64,000 nt of DNA from Alistipes sp. (lineage in GTDB: Bacteria > Bacteroidota > Bacteroidia > Bacteroidales > Rikenellaceae), in the NCBI GenBank assembly GCA_017938765.1, contig JAGBAX010000014.1, positions 22,135-86,134 on the forward strand, written 5' to 3'. The position numbers were made by a program, and so were the translations under genes. The stretch's first letter is position 1. Each line of letters starts with the position of its first letter. The notes under the pieces are model-generated. The model had not been told where the DNA came from, made no database searches, and saw only the letters and a list, made by a program, of their open reading frames with translations. Positions 33,862 to 41,471 of this stretch are shown one piece after another.

Positions 33862-36800
33862 ATGAAAAAAGTCTACTTATTTATCAGCTTGATGCTCAGT
33901 GCATTAGCTGTAGGCTGTAACAATGGTGATCCAGTAGATGAGACTCCTGTGCTTCCAGGAGCCAACGACAAAACTGTCGTTACAGTCAACGCAACTCTGC
34001 CTTCAGACCTTGTTTGGGTTGCTGGAGATAAGGTTGCAATCAACGGTTTAGAGTCTAACGCTGTTAGCGAAGAGGAGGCTGGTAAGGCAACTTACGCTTT
34101 CACTGCTACTGATGTTGAGGCTCCAATTGTTGTAGTTGCTCCGTTTGACATTCTTACAGGTCTTAACGAGGTAACTCTTCCTGCTTCACAGCAGTACGTA
34201 GCTGACAGCTTTGACCGTACCTCTTATGCTATGGCAGGCATCGCACCACAGGCACTGCCTGTAAGCGAGGAGGATGAGAAGAATCTGGTTGCCGATGTCG
34301 CTCTTTCTCCAGTTGTAGGTGTTATCACATTGCCACTTACTCTTGACTCTGCTACTGCTTCAGCACCTGTTGCTATCAAGAACATCTCTTTCACAGCTCT
34401 TAGCGGTGCTGCACTGAATGGTGTTTGGAATGCAGAGGCTAAGACCAACACTGACGAGGCTGGCGTTGTGACTTACGACGTTGAGCTTACTGGTGTTGCT
34501 AACACTGCTACATCTGTTCTGGATTGCGGTGAGGGTGTTGAGATTAACAGCTCTACTCCTACTTACTTCAGCCTTGTTGTTCCTGCAGGTGTTTACACTG
34601 GCGGTTTTGAGGTTGTTCTCTCTGACACTCAGGATCACAACTTCGTTCTTACCCTTGCTGAGGATATCGCTGTTGAGCGTGGTGTAAACCTTGAGCTTAC
34701 TCCTTCACTCTTTACTGTTATTGAGAAGGCTCCTGCAACTCTTACCGTTAAGATTGGCGAGGCTGGCATTAACTGGGTAGAGGGCGATGCTGTTGTATGT
34801 AACAACTCTCTCTCTACAAATACTGTTGATGCAACTGCAGCTGGCACACAGACTGCACAGTTCAGCTTTGATGCTGTAGCTTATCCATACTCTGTATTCT
34901 ATCCTGCTGAGTACTACACTACAAGCGGTTCTTTCCGTTTCCACGACAATCAGCCAATCGTTAAGAATGAGGTAAACCACTCTCTTATGGCTATGGCTGG
35001 TTACTCATCAACAAACGAGGTAACTCTTAACAACCTTTGCGGTATTGTCTCTATTCCTATTACTAATAAGTACGAGGGCGAGACTATCGTTCTTGACAAG
35101 ATTGAGGTTCGCACTTCAGAGGGTGACCCTATCGCAGGTAAATACCATATTAATTATAGAACAAATGCTCTTACCTCTGTTGCTGGTAAGTCTGCAATCG
35201 TTCTTAACCCTAACGAGGGTGAGTTTACTATCGCTCCAGAGGAGACTGCTACAGTAAACTTCATCGTTCCTAAGGGCTCTGTTCGCAATGGTCTGTATGT
35301 AAACATCTACTCAAGCGTTGGTCTTCTTGAGAACCACCGCATCTTCCCTACTGGCCTTACAGTTCGTGGTGGCGAGACTGCTACAGCTGACCAATACCAG
35401 TATCAGGAGGTTAAGATTGAGAAGATTGTAACTGCTGAGGAGCTTGTTGACTTCGCTAAGTGCGTAAATATGGGTCGCTACAAGAAGTTCGTTAATGAGG
35501 AGGGTAAGGTTGTCCTCGGTGGCGATATTGATATGGCATCTGTTGCTGTAGAGGCTTGGCCAATGATTGCTGGTCCTGCTAATGATGCTGGTCTTCCAGT
35601 TGGTTTTGACGGTATCTTTGATGGTTGCGGCTTCTCTATTAAGAACTGGGCAACTTCACAGCCTCTGTTCCACACCGTTGCTGCTACTGGTAAGGTGATG
35701 AATGTAAATATTGACGCATCTTGCGCACTTAATATGCCACAGGAGGGTCTTGCTGGTCTTACTGGCGGAGCCGCTATCGCATTCCTCGTTGCACACAACC
35801 TCGGTGAGGTTAGCGGCTGTACAAACAACGCTGATGTACTCTGCAACGCTCCAGAGAATCCATCTGTAACTCGTGCTGCTCTTGTTGGTTACTCTGCTAT
35901 CGGTGCAAACCTTCGTGACTGCTCAAACTATGGTAATGTGACTATTGAGATCGGCACTCACGGTGCTGGTACTGGTTATATTGGTACTGTATCTGGTCGT
36001 TTTGCATCTTCAGCTGAGACTCTTGGTTGCGGTGTGTATAACTGTAAGAACTATGGTGACCTTACTATCAACGTAGCTACTTCTAACACTTCTAACTTCT
36101 ACATTGGTGCTGTTACTGGTTCTTCAAACTCTTATACAGTTACTGAGGGCTGCGAGAACTACGGTAACCTCACATTTAACTCAAACAACTCTGGTGCTGC
36201 TGTCTGCCTTGGTGGTATCACCTCTTACTCAGCAGGTGAGATTAAGAACTGTATCAACGAGGGTAACGTCACCTTCAAGTCTGCAGCTCAGCTAAAGGGT
36301 ACTATCGTTGCAGGTATCGCCCCTTACCAAAACGGTCCTATCAGCGGCTGTACCAACAAGGGTGAGATCTATATGGAAGGTGGTATCTTCGGAGGCCGTA
36401 ACACTGTAGGTAGCATCTCTACTTCTGCTGCTACCTCTTCAGCTGCTCCAACTGCTGCAGGTATAGTAGGTTATGGTTATAAGAGCTCAGGCTCTCCATT
36501 TAGCATGGACAACTGCCACAACTATGGTAAGGTTACTTTCAACTGGTTTGAGACTGACGGCTCAGGTACTTCTGGTCGTACACAGGTTGCTGGTGTCATT
36601 GGTGCTCCTTGGGGTGATGTAACTAACTGTAACAACTATGGTGATGTAACATTCATCGCTAAGTACAAGACTGCTATTGTTAACCACCTCTCTTATCTCG
36701 GCGGTATTGCAGGTTCTGACTACTATTCAAAGAGCCAGAGCGAGTCAAGTATTATCAACTGCGTAAACGAGGGTAACATTACTATTGACTGCGACTGCGG

Positions 36801-37431
36801 TACTTCAAACAATGCTGCTGGTGGTATCATCGGCTGGCCTGGTAAGGAGTCTGGTTGTACAAATGTTACAGAGAACTGCGTAAACAAGGGTAACATCGTA
36901 GTATCTGGTGAGGGTAAGTTCCGTCTTGGCGGTATCCAGGGTGGTTCTGGTATCATCAAGGGCTGTACAAACGAGGGTAGCATCACTGTCAACTCTTCTA
37001 ACAGCGCATCTAACTACGGTGGTCTTGCAGGTTTCCACTCTGGTGGTTATGAGCTTATTAACTCTACTAACACAGGTGACATCGTATGTAACGTCGCTAT
37101 CTCTGGCGGTGGTGTTGCTGGTATGGCCGGTAACCTCGGTAACGCGGCTCACGATGAGGGTAAGATTAAGAACAACACTATCAAGTGTCTTGTTAAGTCT
37201 GCAGAGGGTACTTGCGGTGTAGGTATGGTTGTTGGTCACTTCAACGGTAACTCAAAGACCATCTACTTCGGTACTGCTGACGAGCCAATTAAGGTTGGTG
37301 GTTCACTCCAGATTGGCGAGACTACAACAGTTGTAGATGCAACAAACTGCAACGACCCTGCAGTTCTTGCAAACGGCTGTAAGAACTACCTTGCAACAGC
37401 TCACATCTTCAACTGCGTACTTGCACAGTAA
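33862..37431 (+). CDS. Surface lipoprotein with fimbrillin-like domains and beta-helix repeats
   Basis: 1189 residues from the ATG of MKKVYLFISLMLSALAVGC; the Cys at 19 is a lipobox site. Two fimbrillin-like beta-sandwich domains follow, recognisable by LVWVAGDKVAIN (about 50) and INWVEGDAVVCN (about 300). A segment with EKIVTAEELVDFAKCVNMGR leads into about twelve GLUG-like repeats of 35-60 residues, each with C-x-N-x-G-[DNE]-[VI]-T and a later GGI.G, expected to form a right-handed beta-helix. Codon use is of the highly expressed type. Likely an abundant surface adhesin or stalk; there are no other fimbrial assembly genes nearby. Confidence 0.82.
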   Translation: MKKVYLFISLMLSALAVGCNNGDPVDETPVLPGANDKTVVTVNATLPSDLVWVAGDKVAINGLESNAVSEEEAGKATYAFTATDVEAPIVVVAPFDILTGLNEVTLPASQQYVADSFDRTSYAMAGIAPQALPVSEEDEKNLVADVALSPVVGVITLPLTLDSATASAPVAIKNISFTALSGAALNGVWNAEAKTNTDEAGVVTYDVELTGVANTATSVLDCGEGVEINSSTPTYFSLVVPAGVYTGGFEVVLSDTQDHNFVLTLAEDIAVERGVNLELTPSLFTVIEKAPATLTVKIGEAGINWVEGDAVVCNNSLSTNTVDATAAGTQTAQFSFDAVAYPYSVFYPAEYYTTSGSFRFHDNQPIVKNEVNHSLMAMAGYSSTNEVTLNNLCGIVSIPITNKYEGETIVLDKIEVRTSEGDPIAGKYHINYRTNALTSVAGKSAIVLNPNEGEFTIAPEETATVNFIVPKGSVRNGLYVNIYSSVGLLENHRIFPTGLTVRGGETATADQYQYQEVKIEKIVTAEELVDFAKCVNMGRYKKFVNEEGKVVLGGDIDMASVAVEAWPMIAGPANDAGLPVGFDGIFDGCGFSIKNWATSQPLFHTVAATGKVMNVNIDASCALNMPQEGLAGLTGGAAIAFLVAHNLGEVSGCTNNADVLCNAPENPSVTRAALVGYSAIGANLRDCSNYGNVTIEIGTHGAGTGYIGTVSGRFASSAETLGCGVYNCKNYGDLTINVATSNTSNFYIGAVTGSSNSYTVTEGCENYGNLTFNSNNSGAAVCLGGITSYSAGEIKNCINEGNVTFKSAAQLKGTIVAGIAPYQNGPISGCTNKGEIYMEGGIFGGRNTVGSISTSAATSSAAPTAAGIVGYGYKSSGSPFSMDNCHNYGKVTFNWFETDGSGTSGRTQVAGVIGAPWGDVTNCNNYGDVTFIAKYKTAIVNHLSYLGGIAGSDYYSKSQSESSIINCVNEGNITIDCDCGTSNNAAGGIIGWPGKESGCTNVTENCVNKGNIVVSGEGKFRLGGIQGGSGIIKGCTNEGSITVNSSNSASNYGGLAGFHSGGYELINSTNTGDIVCNVAISGGGVAGMAGNLGNAAHDEGKIKNNTIKCLVKSAEGTCGVGMVVGHFNGNSKTIYFGTADEPIKVGGSLQIGETTTVVDATNCNDPAVLANGCKNYLATAHIFNCVLAQ

Positions 37432-37450
37432 TCAATAGTATTTCTATATC

Positions 37451-37482
37451 AAAGGGTGGCAAATGAAGTGCCACCCTTTTTT
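37451..37482 (+). terminator. Terminator of the surface lipoprotein gene
   Basis: Stem AAAGGGTGGCA / TGCCACCCTTT with loop AATGAAG and six T. It also lies just past the stop of the opposing channel gene. Confidence 0.9.
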
Positions 37483-37488
37483 CGTTTA

Positions 37489-38166
37489 CTAACTGTTGCT
37501 CTCCTTGCGGTCGTAGTAGTCCGAAACATAGACTGTAAAAATTGGAAAGAACATCATTCCTACTACGGGTAGTAGCACGCAGACAACCTTACCTACAGTC
37601 GTTACGGGAAAAATCGCAGCGCCCACTGTCGTCACATTCATCCATGCCCACCACAGCGCATCACCAAAAGTTTTCAGGTGGCTATTAACGCCCATTTCGC
37701 AGTCATAGAAGAGCAGTGCCGAGATATACGTAAACATAGTCACCGTAAGCACATAAGCCGCCATAAGCCGCCTCTTTTTGCCCTCTATGAGCCACTCAAG
37801 GATTACTACCGTAGCCATAATAGAAATTAATACTGGAGCAAAAGCAAGTATACGCACGCTGCTATGCTCCAGATTTGCTCCACCCCACTCCAAGATATCC
37901 ATATAAGGAACAGAGGCAACAGCAAAGAGTAAATCGCGTAGCCAATGCCTCTTCCGATACTCGGCAATCATCAATCTGAATATCGCAGTGGCGAAAAATA
38001 TGGAGCAGACAACAAGCTGTAAGTCACGATACCAATCAGCAAAACCACCCTTCTCTCCACCCGTAACCTCAAACGAAATACCCACAAGCAGAGCTATACT
38101 TGCAGCCAAAGATATGGTATTAAATATATTTGCAATTCTATAGAGAATTGAATTTGAACTACCCAT
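37489..38166 (-). CDS. Six-helix ion channel with a non-canonical filter
   Basis: 225 residues from the ATG of MGSSNSILYRI; the longer frame starts inside the tRNA promoter region and is rejected. It has the layout of voltage-gated-like cation channels: four helices (S1-S4-like, with only scattered basic residues), then a pore-helix and filter segment DALWWAWMNVTTVGAAIFP and a last helix GKVVCVLLPVVGMMFFPIF. The K+ filter TVGYGD reads TVGAAI here, so K+ selectivity is doubtful. Family members in Bacteroidota are annotated as ion transporters or K+ channels. Monocistronic. Confidence 0.75.
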   Translation of the reverse strand: MGSSNSILYRIANIFNTISLAASIALLVGISFEVTGGEKGGFADWYRDLQLVVCSIFFATAIFRLMIAEYRKRHWLRDLLFAVASVPYMDILEWGGANLEHSSVRILAFAPVLISIMATVVILEWLIEGKKRRLMAAYVLTVTMFTYISALLFYDCEMGVNSHLKTFGDALWWAWMNVTTVGAAIFPVTTVGKVVCVLLPVVGMMFFPIFTVYVSDYYDRKESNS

Positions 38167-38207
38167 ATGCCAAAATGTTAGAAAACATAATTTTTTCCTG
38201 CAAAAAC

Positions 38208-38238
38208 TTTGCAAAACAAAATTATTTACCTATCTTTG
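38208..38238 (+). promoter_or_regulatory. Promoter of tRNA-Met
   Basis: TTTG (38208-38211) and TATCTTTG (38231-38238), 19 bases apart, 18 bases before the tRNA. The same 18-base offset is seen for tRNA-Arg. Confidence 0.8.
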
Positions 38239-38256
38239 CACTCGCAAATAAGCAAT

Positions 38257-38330
38257 GGCGGGATAGCTCAGCTGGTTAGAGCGCATGATTCATAATCATG
38301 AGGTCGAGAGTTCAAGTCTCTCTCCCGCTA
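38257..38330 (+). tRNA. tRNA-Met(CAT), elongator type
   Basis: A 74-base cloverleaf: acceptor GGCGGGA / TCCCGCT, D arm GCTC/GAGC, anticodon stem CATGA/TCATG with loop TTCATAA (anticodon CAT), T arm GAGAG-TTCAAGT-CTCTC, discriminator A, no encoded CCA. It lacks the three G-C pairs flanking the anticodon loop of initiator tRNA, and the body looks like elongator Met rather than the TilS substrate tRNA-Ile2. Its 3' 20 bases are copied twice downstream. Confidence 0.93.
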
Positions 38331-38331
38331 C

Positions 38332-38360
38332 AAAGGATTGTCAAATGGCAATCCTTTTTT
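38332..38360 (+). terminator. Terminator after tRNA-Met
   Basis: Stem AAAGGATTGTC / GGCAATCCTTT (G-T tolerated) with loop AAAT and a T run, directly after the tRNA. Confidence 0.85.
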
Positions 38361-38364
38361 GTGC

Positions 38365-38482
38365 AACTATGGGCGTTGTGCAACTGCGTTGCACTATTTT
38401 ATTTGAGGCGTGATACACATTGAGCAAGCTCTGTGTTCACGCCTCAAATAAAATGTCGCATAGCGACTTTACGCCCATAGTT
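38365..38482. repeat. Palindromic element family 2 (four-way cloverleaf), copy C
   Basis: Outer stem AACTATGGGCGT / ACGCCCATAGTT (12 perfect pairs). Inside are three stem-loops: GTGCAAC-TGC-GTTGCAC (38378-38394); an 18-pair perfect arm 38396-38413 / 38437-38454 capped by ACACA..GAGC-AA-GCTC..TGTGT; and GTCGC-ATA-GCGAC (38455-38467). The same four-stem order is seen at 42232, 63641 and 63903 with different stem sequences. Confidence 0.75.
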
Positions 38483-38520
38483 TTCGCAACAGTGAGACTT
38501 TTAGGATGGAGAGTTAGCTC

Positions 38521-38620
38521 CTCGGTTATTCACGCACCAAGCAGAGCTTGACTGCGCTACTTCGTCGCTGATGACGCGCTAAAGCTATTGCTTCAGCGCG
38601 ACATTCAAGTCTCTCTCCCG
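38521..38620. repeat. Degenerate palindromes and partial tRNA-Met 3' copy
   Basis: Two hairpins, CAAGC-AGA-GCTTG and GCGCTaAAGC-TATT-GCTTcAGCGC, are followed by TTCAAGTCTCTCTCCCG (38604-38620), an exact copy of 17 bases from the 3' half of the tRNA-Met gene. No coding potential is seen from 38331 to 39182; open frames there are made of repeats. Confidence 0.6.
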
Positions 38621-38643
38621 ACCATATTTACATTCCCTCCAAA

Positions 38644-38682
38644 CCTCCCTTTGGCAAAGGGAGGCATTGCTACGCAGAATAA
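38644..38682. repeat. Short hairpin repeat with TTGCTACGCAGAA tail, copy 1
   Basis: Hairpin CCTCCCTTTG / CAAAGGGAGG (10 perfect pairs) followed by TTGCTACGCAGAA. The tail and the C-rich hairpin recur at 38801-38849 with a different stem (CCCCCTC-CTGT-GAGGGGG). Confidence 0.6.
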
Positions 38683-38719
38683 TCCTGTTACGCACAAAGG
38701 TATGATGTTCTGCGCGACA

Positions 38720-38791
38720 TTCAAGTCTCTCTCCCGCTACAAAAAAGGAGTGATAGAAATCACTCCTTTTTTTGTAGCGGAGAGAGACAAG
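38720..38791. repeat. Inverted repeat containing the tRNA-Met 3' end
   Basis: 38720-38740 exactly copies the last 20 bases of tRNA-Met plus the next C (38311-38331). It is the left arm of a roughly 33-base inverted repeat that continues through AAAAAAGGAGTGAT and returns as ATCACTCC, a T run, then GTAGCGG and AGAGAGACAAG to 38791, with one base missing. The centre is AGAA. The central part looks like a terminator. Confidence 0.75.
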
Positions 38792-38800
38792 TGTGTTACC

Positions 38801-38849
38801 CACCCCCTAAATCCCCCTCCTGTGAGGGGGACTTTGCTACGCAGAACAA
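38801..38849. repeat. Short hairpin repeat with TTGCTACGCAGAA tail, copy 2
   Basis: Hairpin CCCCCTC-CTGT-GAGGGGG then ACTTTGCTACGCAGAACAAA; see the copy at 38644-38682. Confidence 0.6.
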
Positions 38850-38933
38850 ACCGTTCTAAATTATATACTACCGAATCTCCGTACAAAAAAAAGAGAGTTG
38901 ATTACAACAGAAATAGAGAGTTAGCTCCAAACA

Positions 38934-39063
38934 TTTTAGCGTCAGAATGCGGTAGGTACAACGCTCAATGAAAAATCCCAGCGATGGATAGTACAAGAAG
39001 TACAGCCATTGCTGGAATTTTTTATTAGCGGCAGTAGATAGCCGCATTATCACGCAAACAAAA
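38934..39063 (-). repeat. Palindromic element family 1, copy 2
   Basis: Outer arms share GCGT / ACGC and CAGAATGCGG / CCGCATTATC. The inner stem AAAAATCCCAGCGATGG / CCATTGCTGGAATTTTT encloses GATAGTACAAGAAGTACAG, the family core. Compared with copy 1 the inner stem has changed on both sides and still pairs. It joins end to end with the family 3 element that follows tsf. Confidence 0.7.
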
Positions 39064-39184
39064 TTGAACTTAAGCGAGAATCTACAAGGCGCACAAGAAA
39101 CCGAGTGCGCAGCATACTAAAGCGTATGTGAGCAACTCGGTTATCGTAGTGCAACGCGGTAAATACCGCTTAAATTCAATTTTT
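39060..39184 (-). repeat. Palindromic element family 3, copy 1
   Basis: Outer arms AAAATTGAACTTAAGCG / CGCTTAAATTCAATTTT (one mismatch). The inner stem ACCGAGT / ACTCGGT encloses the core GCAGCATACTAAAGCGTATG, itself a small hairpin. The last bases overlap the stop codon of tsf. A second copy is at 53085-53204. Confidence 0.7.
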
Positions 39185-40019
39185 AAGCCTCAAGAGCAAA
39201 ACGCTTATAAGCCACAACAGTAGCCTCCTTGTCAGTACGAGCGAGGAGCTCACGGATAGACTCCTTCTCGCCTACTACTGCCTGGTTAAGAAGAGTGTTC
39301 TCCTCAAAGAACTTACGCATCTTACCCTCAGCAATCTTCTCAAGGATAGCCTCTGGCTTGTTTGCGTTCTTTGGATCCTGCTTCATCTGCTCAAGAGCAA
39401 TTGCGCGCTCCTTCTCAACGATCTCTGCTGGGCAGTCGTCTACATCAATTGAGAGTGGAGCCATTGCAGTTGCCTGCATAGCAATCTGCTTTGCAATCTC
39501 CTCTGAAACCTCCTTGTTGAAACCAAGGATAGTACCGAGCTTCTTGTTGAAGTGAACATAAGCTGCGATATAAGGAGCCTCAATGCGAGCGTAGTAAGCA
39601 AGCTCACACTTCTCACCTGTCTGGCCAGACTTCTCTGTTACAAGCTCCTCAACGGTGCGACCCTCAGCGTTCTTTACTGCGAGCAGAGCTGCTGTATCAA
39701 CAGCGTCAGCTGCTACAGCAAGGTCGAGCAACTCGTTAGCAGTTGCAGAGAACTCTACGTTCTGAGCTACGAAGTCTGTCTCACAAGCAAGGCAAAGGAT
39801 ATAACCCTTAGTGCCTACAATCTTAGTAACAACAACACCCTCAGTAGCGCTACGGTCAGCACGCTTTGCAACGATAAGCTTACCCTTCTCGCGGATAATA
39901 TCCTGTGCGCGCTCAAAATCGCCCTCAGCCTCAATAAGAGCCTTCTTGCAATCCATCATACCGGCACCGGTCATCTTGCGGAGCTTCATTACATCAGCTG
40001 CCTTAATTTCTATTGCCAT
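39183..40019 (-). CDS. tsf: Elongation factor Ts
   Basis: 278 residues. It exchanges GDP for GTP on EF-Tu. The N-terminal UBA-like domain contains VMKLRKMTGAGMMDCKKAL; the core has CLACETDFVAQNVEF with the TDFV motif that displaces Mg in EF-Tu. The length is typical for Bacteroidota. It is the last gene of the rplM-rpsI-rpsB-tsf operon, 32 bases after rpsB. Its stop codon is part of a palindromic element. Confidence 0.97.
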   Translation of the reverse strand: MAIEIKAADVMKLRKMTGAGMMDCKKALIEAEGDFERAQDIIREKGKLIVAKRADRSATEGVVVTKIVGTKGYILCLACETDFVAQNVEFSATANELLDLAVAADAVDTAALLAVKNAEGRTVEELVTEKSGQTGEKCELAYYARIEAPYIAAYVHFNKKLGTILGFNKEVSEEIAKQIAMQATAMAPLSIDVDDCPAEIVEKERAIALEQMKQDPKNANKPEAILEKIAEGKMRKFFEENTLLNQAVVGEKESIRELLARTDKEATVVAYKRFALEA

Positions 40020-40051
40020 AATTTTGTTCTGTTTTAACGGTTGGTTAATAA

Positions 40052-40897
40052 TTAAGCCTCTGTCTGCTCAGTTGCAGCAACAATCTCTGCAGCTGCATTC
40101 TCCTGTGCATCAACAGCAGCCTTTACGCCACGCTTTACGCGTGTCTTGCCAGTACGAGCTGGAGCCTCTGTGTTAGCCTCAGCCTCTGTCTCAGCCTTCT
40201 CGCGCTCAAGCTTGCGCTCCTCAAGACCCTCTGCGATAGCACCGCATACTACGTCAAGAATCAAAGCGATTGACTTTGCAGCATCGTCATTTGCAGGTAT
40301 TACATAATCAATGTCGGTTGGATCACAACAAGTATCTACCATTGCAAATACAGGGATGTTCAAACGCTTTGCCTCGCGAACTGCGTTCTGCTCCTTCTGC
40401 ACGTCAATAACGAAAAGTGCAGCTGGAAGGCGGTTAAGGTCAGCAATTGAGCCGAGGTTTCTCTCCAGCTTTGCACGCTGGCGAGAGATCTGGAGCTTCT
40501 CACGCTTTGAGAAGTTTTCAAAAAGACCGTCAGCAATCTGCTTGTCGATGGTTGCCATCTTCTTTACGGCCTTACGTATAGTTGGGAAGTTTGTCAGCAT
40601 ACCACCAGCCCAACGCTCTGTAACGTATGGCATAGTGACTGCTGCTACCTTTTCGGCAACAATATCCTTAGCTTGTTTCTTGGTTGCAACGAACAACACG
40701 CGACGACCGCTCTTTGCGATCTGCTTAAGTGCTGCAGCTGCCTCATCAAGCTTCACTACTGTCTTGTGAAGATCGATGATGTGGATGCCGTTCTTCTCCA
40801 TGAAGATATACGGAGCCATTCTTGGGTTCCACTTGCGCTTCAAGTGACCAAAGTGAACGCCGGCCTCCAATAGTGTATTAAAATCTGTACGAGCCAT
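40052..40897 (-). CDS. rpsB: 30S ribosomal protein S2
   Basis: 281 residues. The start ARTDFNTLLEAGVHFGHLKR and KWNPRMAPYIFMEKNGIHII are S2 signatures, followed by VLFVATKKQAKDIV and ERWAGGMLTNFPTI. The last 45 residues (from about 236) are a Glu/Ala/Lys-rich tail beyond the conserved core, common in Bacteroidota. A 182-base spacer with paired segments separates it from rpsI and may be a regulatory leader. Confidence 0.97.
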   Translation of the reverse strand: MARTDFNTLLEAGVHFGHLKRKWNPRMAPYIFMEKNGIHIIDLHKTVVKLDEAAAALKQIAKSGRRVLFVATKKQAKDIVAEKVAAVTMPYVTERWAGGMLTNFPTIRKAVKKMATIDKQIADGLFENFSKREKLQISRQRAKLERNLGSIADLNRLPAALFVIDVQKEQNAVREAKRLNIPVFAMVDTCCDPTDIDYVIPANDDAAKSIALILDVVCGAIAEGLEERKLEREKAETEAEANTEAPARTGKTRVKRGVKAAVDAQENAAAEIVAATEQTEA

Positions 40898-41079
40898 TTT
40901 AATTCTCTGTTTTTTTGTTTGTTTTTGTTCTCTTTATTTCAACTCAGGCAGTAGCAAAATTGATCTGCTGAGTTTTCCGCGACAGGGCAACCAACGGGTA
41001 GTACATATAATATATATAGGTAGTCGTGCTGGTTTGTAACCCTTGTCGTGCTTTGCCGAATAAGTTGGTCAAATAAGGA
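40898..41079 (-). promoter_or_regulatory. Structured rpsI-rpsB spacer, candidate rpsB leader
   Basis: On the minus strand a long arm with GACAAGGG can pair with CCCTGTC across about 60 bases, followed by a second hairpin AACTCAGCAG / CTGCCTGAGTT whose loop contains ATCAATTTTGCTA. The spacer is unusually long for this operon (others are 5 and 32 bases). It could be an autoregulatory S2 leader or carry an internal promoter; no clear TAnnTTTG is seen. Confidence 0.35.
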
Positions 41080-41466
41080 TTAACGCTTACTGAACTGGAA
41101 CTTACGACGTGCACCAGGCTGTCCTGGCTTCTTACGCTCAACCTCACGGGAATCACGAGTAAGGAATCCGTTCTTCTTAAGAACTGAACGATACTCAGGA
41201 TTGATCTCGCACAATGCGCGAGCAATACCCATACGAGCTGCCTCAGCCTGACCCTTGATACCACCACCAACGAGGTTGATCATTACATCAAAATTCTCGG
41301 TAGTCTCTGTAACAAGCAGTGGCTGCTTTACCTCATACTGAAGAATGTTCAGTGGGAAGTAAACCTCAAGCTCCTTCTGGTTAATTGTAATTTTACCTGT
41401 ACCAGCCTTCACGAATACGCGAGCAACAGCGGCCTTACGGCGACCAACAGTGTTTACAACTTCCAT
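41080..41466 (-). CDS. rpsI: 30S ribosomal protein S9
   Basis: 128 residues. The N-terminal VNTVGRRKAAVARVFVKAG and C-terminal RDSREVERKKPGQPGARRKF..SKR are the S9 signatures, including the terminal SKR tail that reaches the P-site tRNA. It starts 5 bases after the rplM stop. Confidence 0.98.
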   Translation of the reverse strand: MEVVNTVGRRKAAVARVFVKAGTGKITINQKELEVYFPLNILQYEVKQPLLVTETTENFDVMINLVGGGIKGQAEAARMGIARALCEINPEYRSVLKKNGFLTRDSREVERKKPGQPGARRKFQFSKR

Positions 41467-41471
41467 AATGT

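Noticed and set aside
38588-38971. 127-codon open frame after tRNA-Met
   Set aside because: It runs through hairpin repeats and tRNA-derived copies, has no homology-like features, and its protein is an artefact of repeat sequence.
38365-39184. CRISPR array or integron attC array
   Set aside because: Repeats are palindromes of different families with irregular spacing, no uniform spacers, no cas genes and no integron integrase.
38365-39184. Intact insertion sequence or MITE with target duplications
   Set aside because: No transposase frame and no flanking direct repeats of constant length could be found by eye; a REP-like element remains possible.
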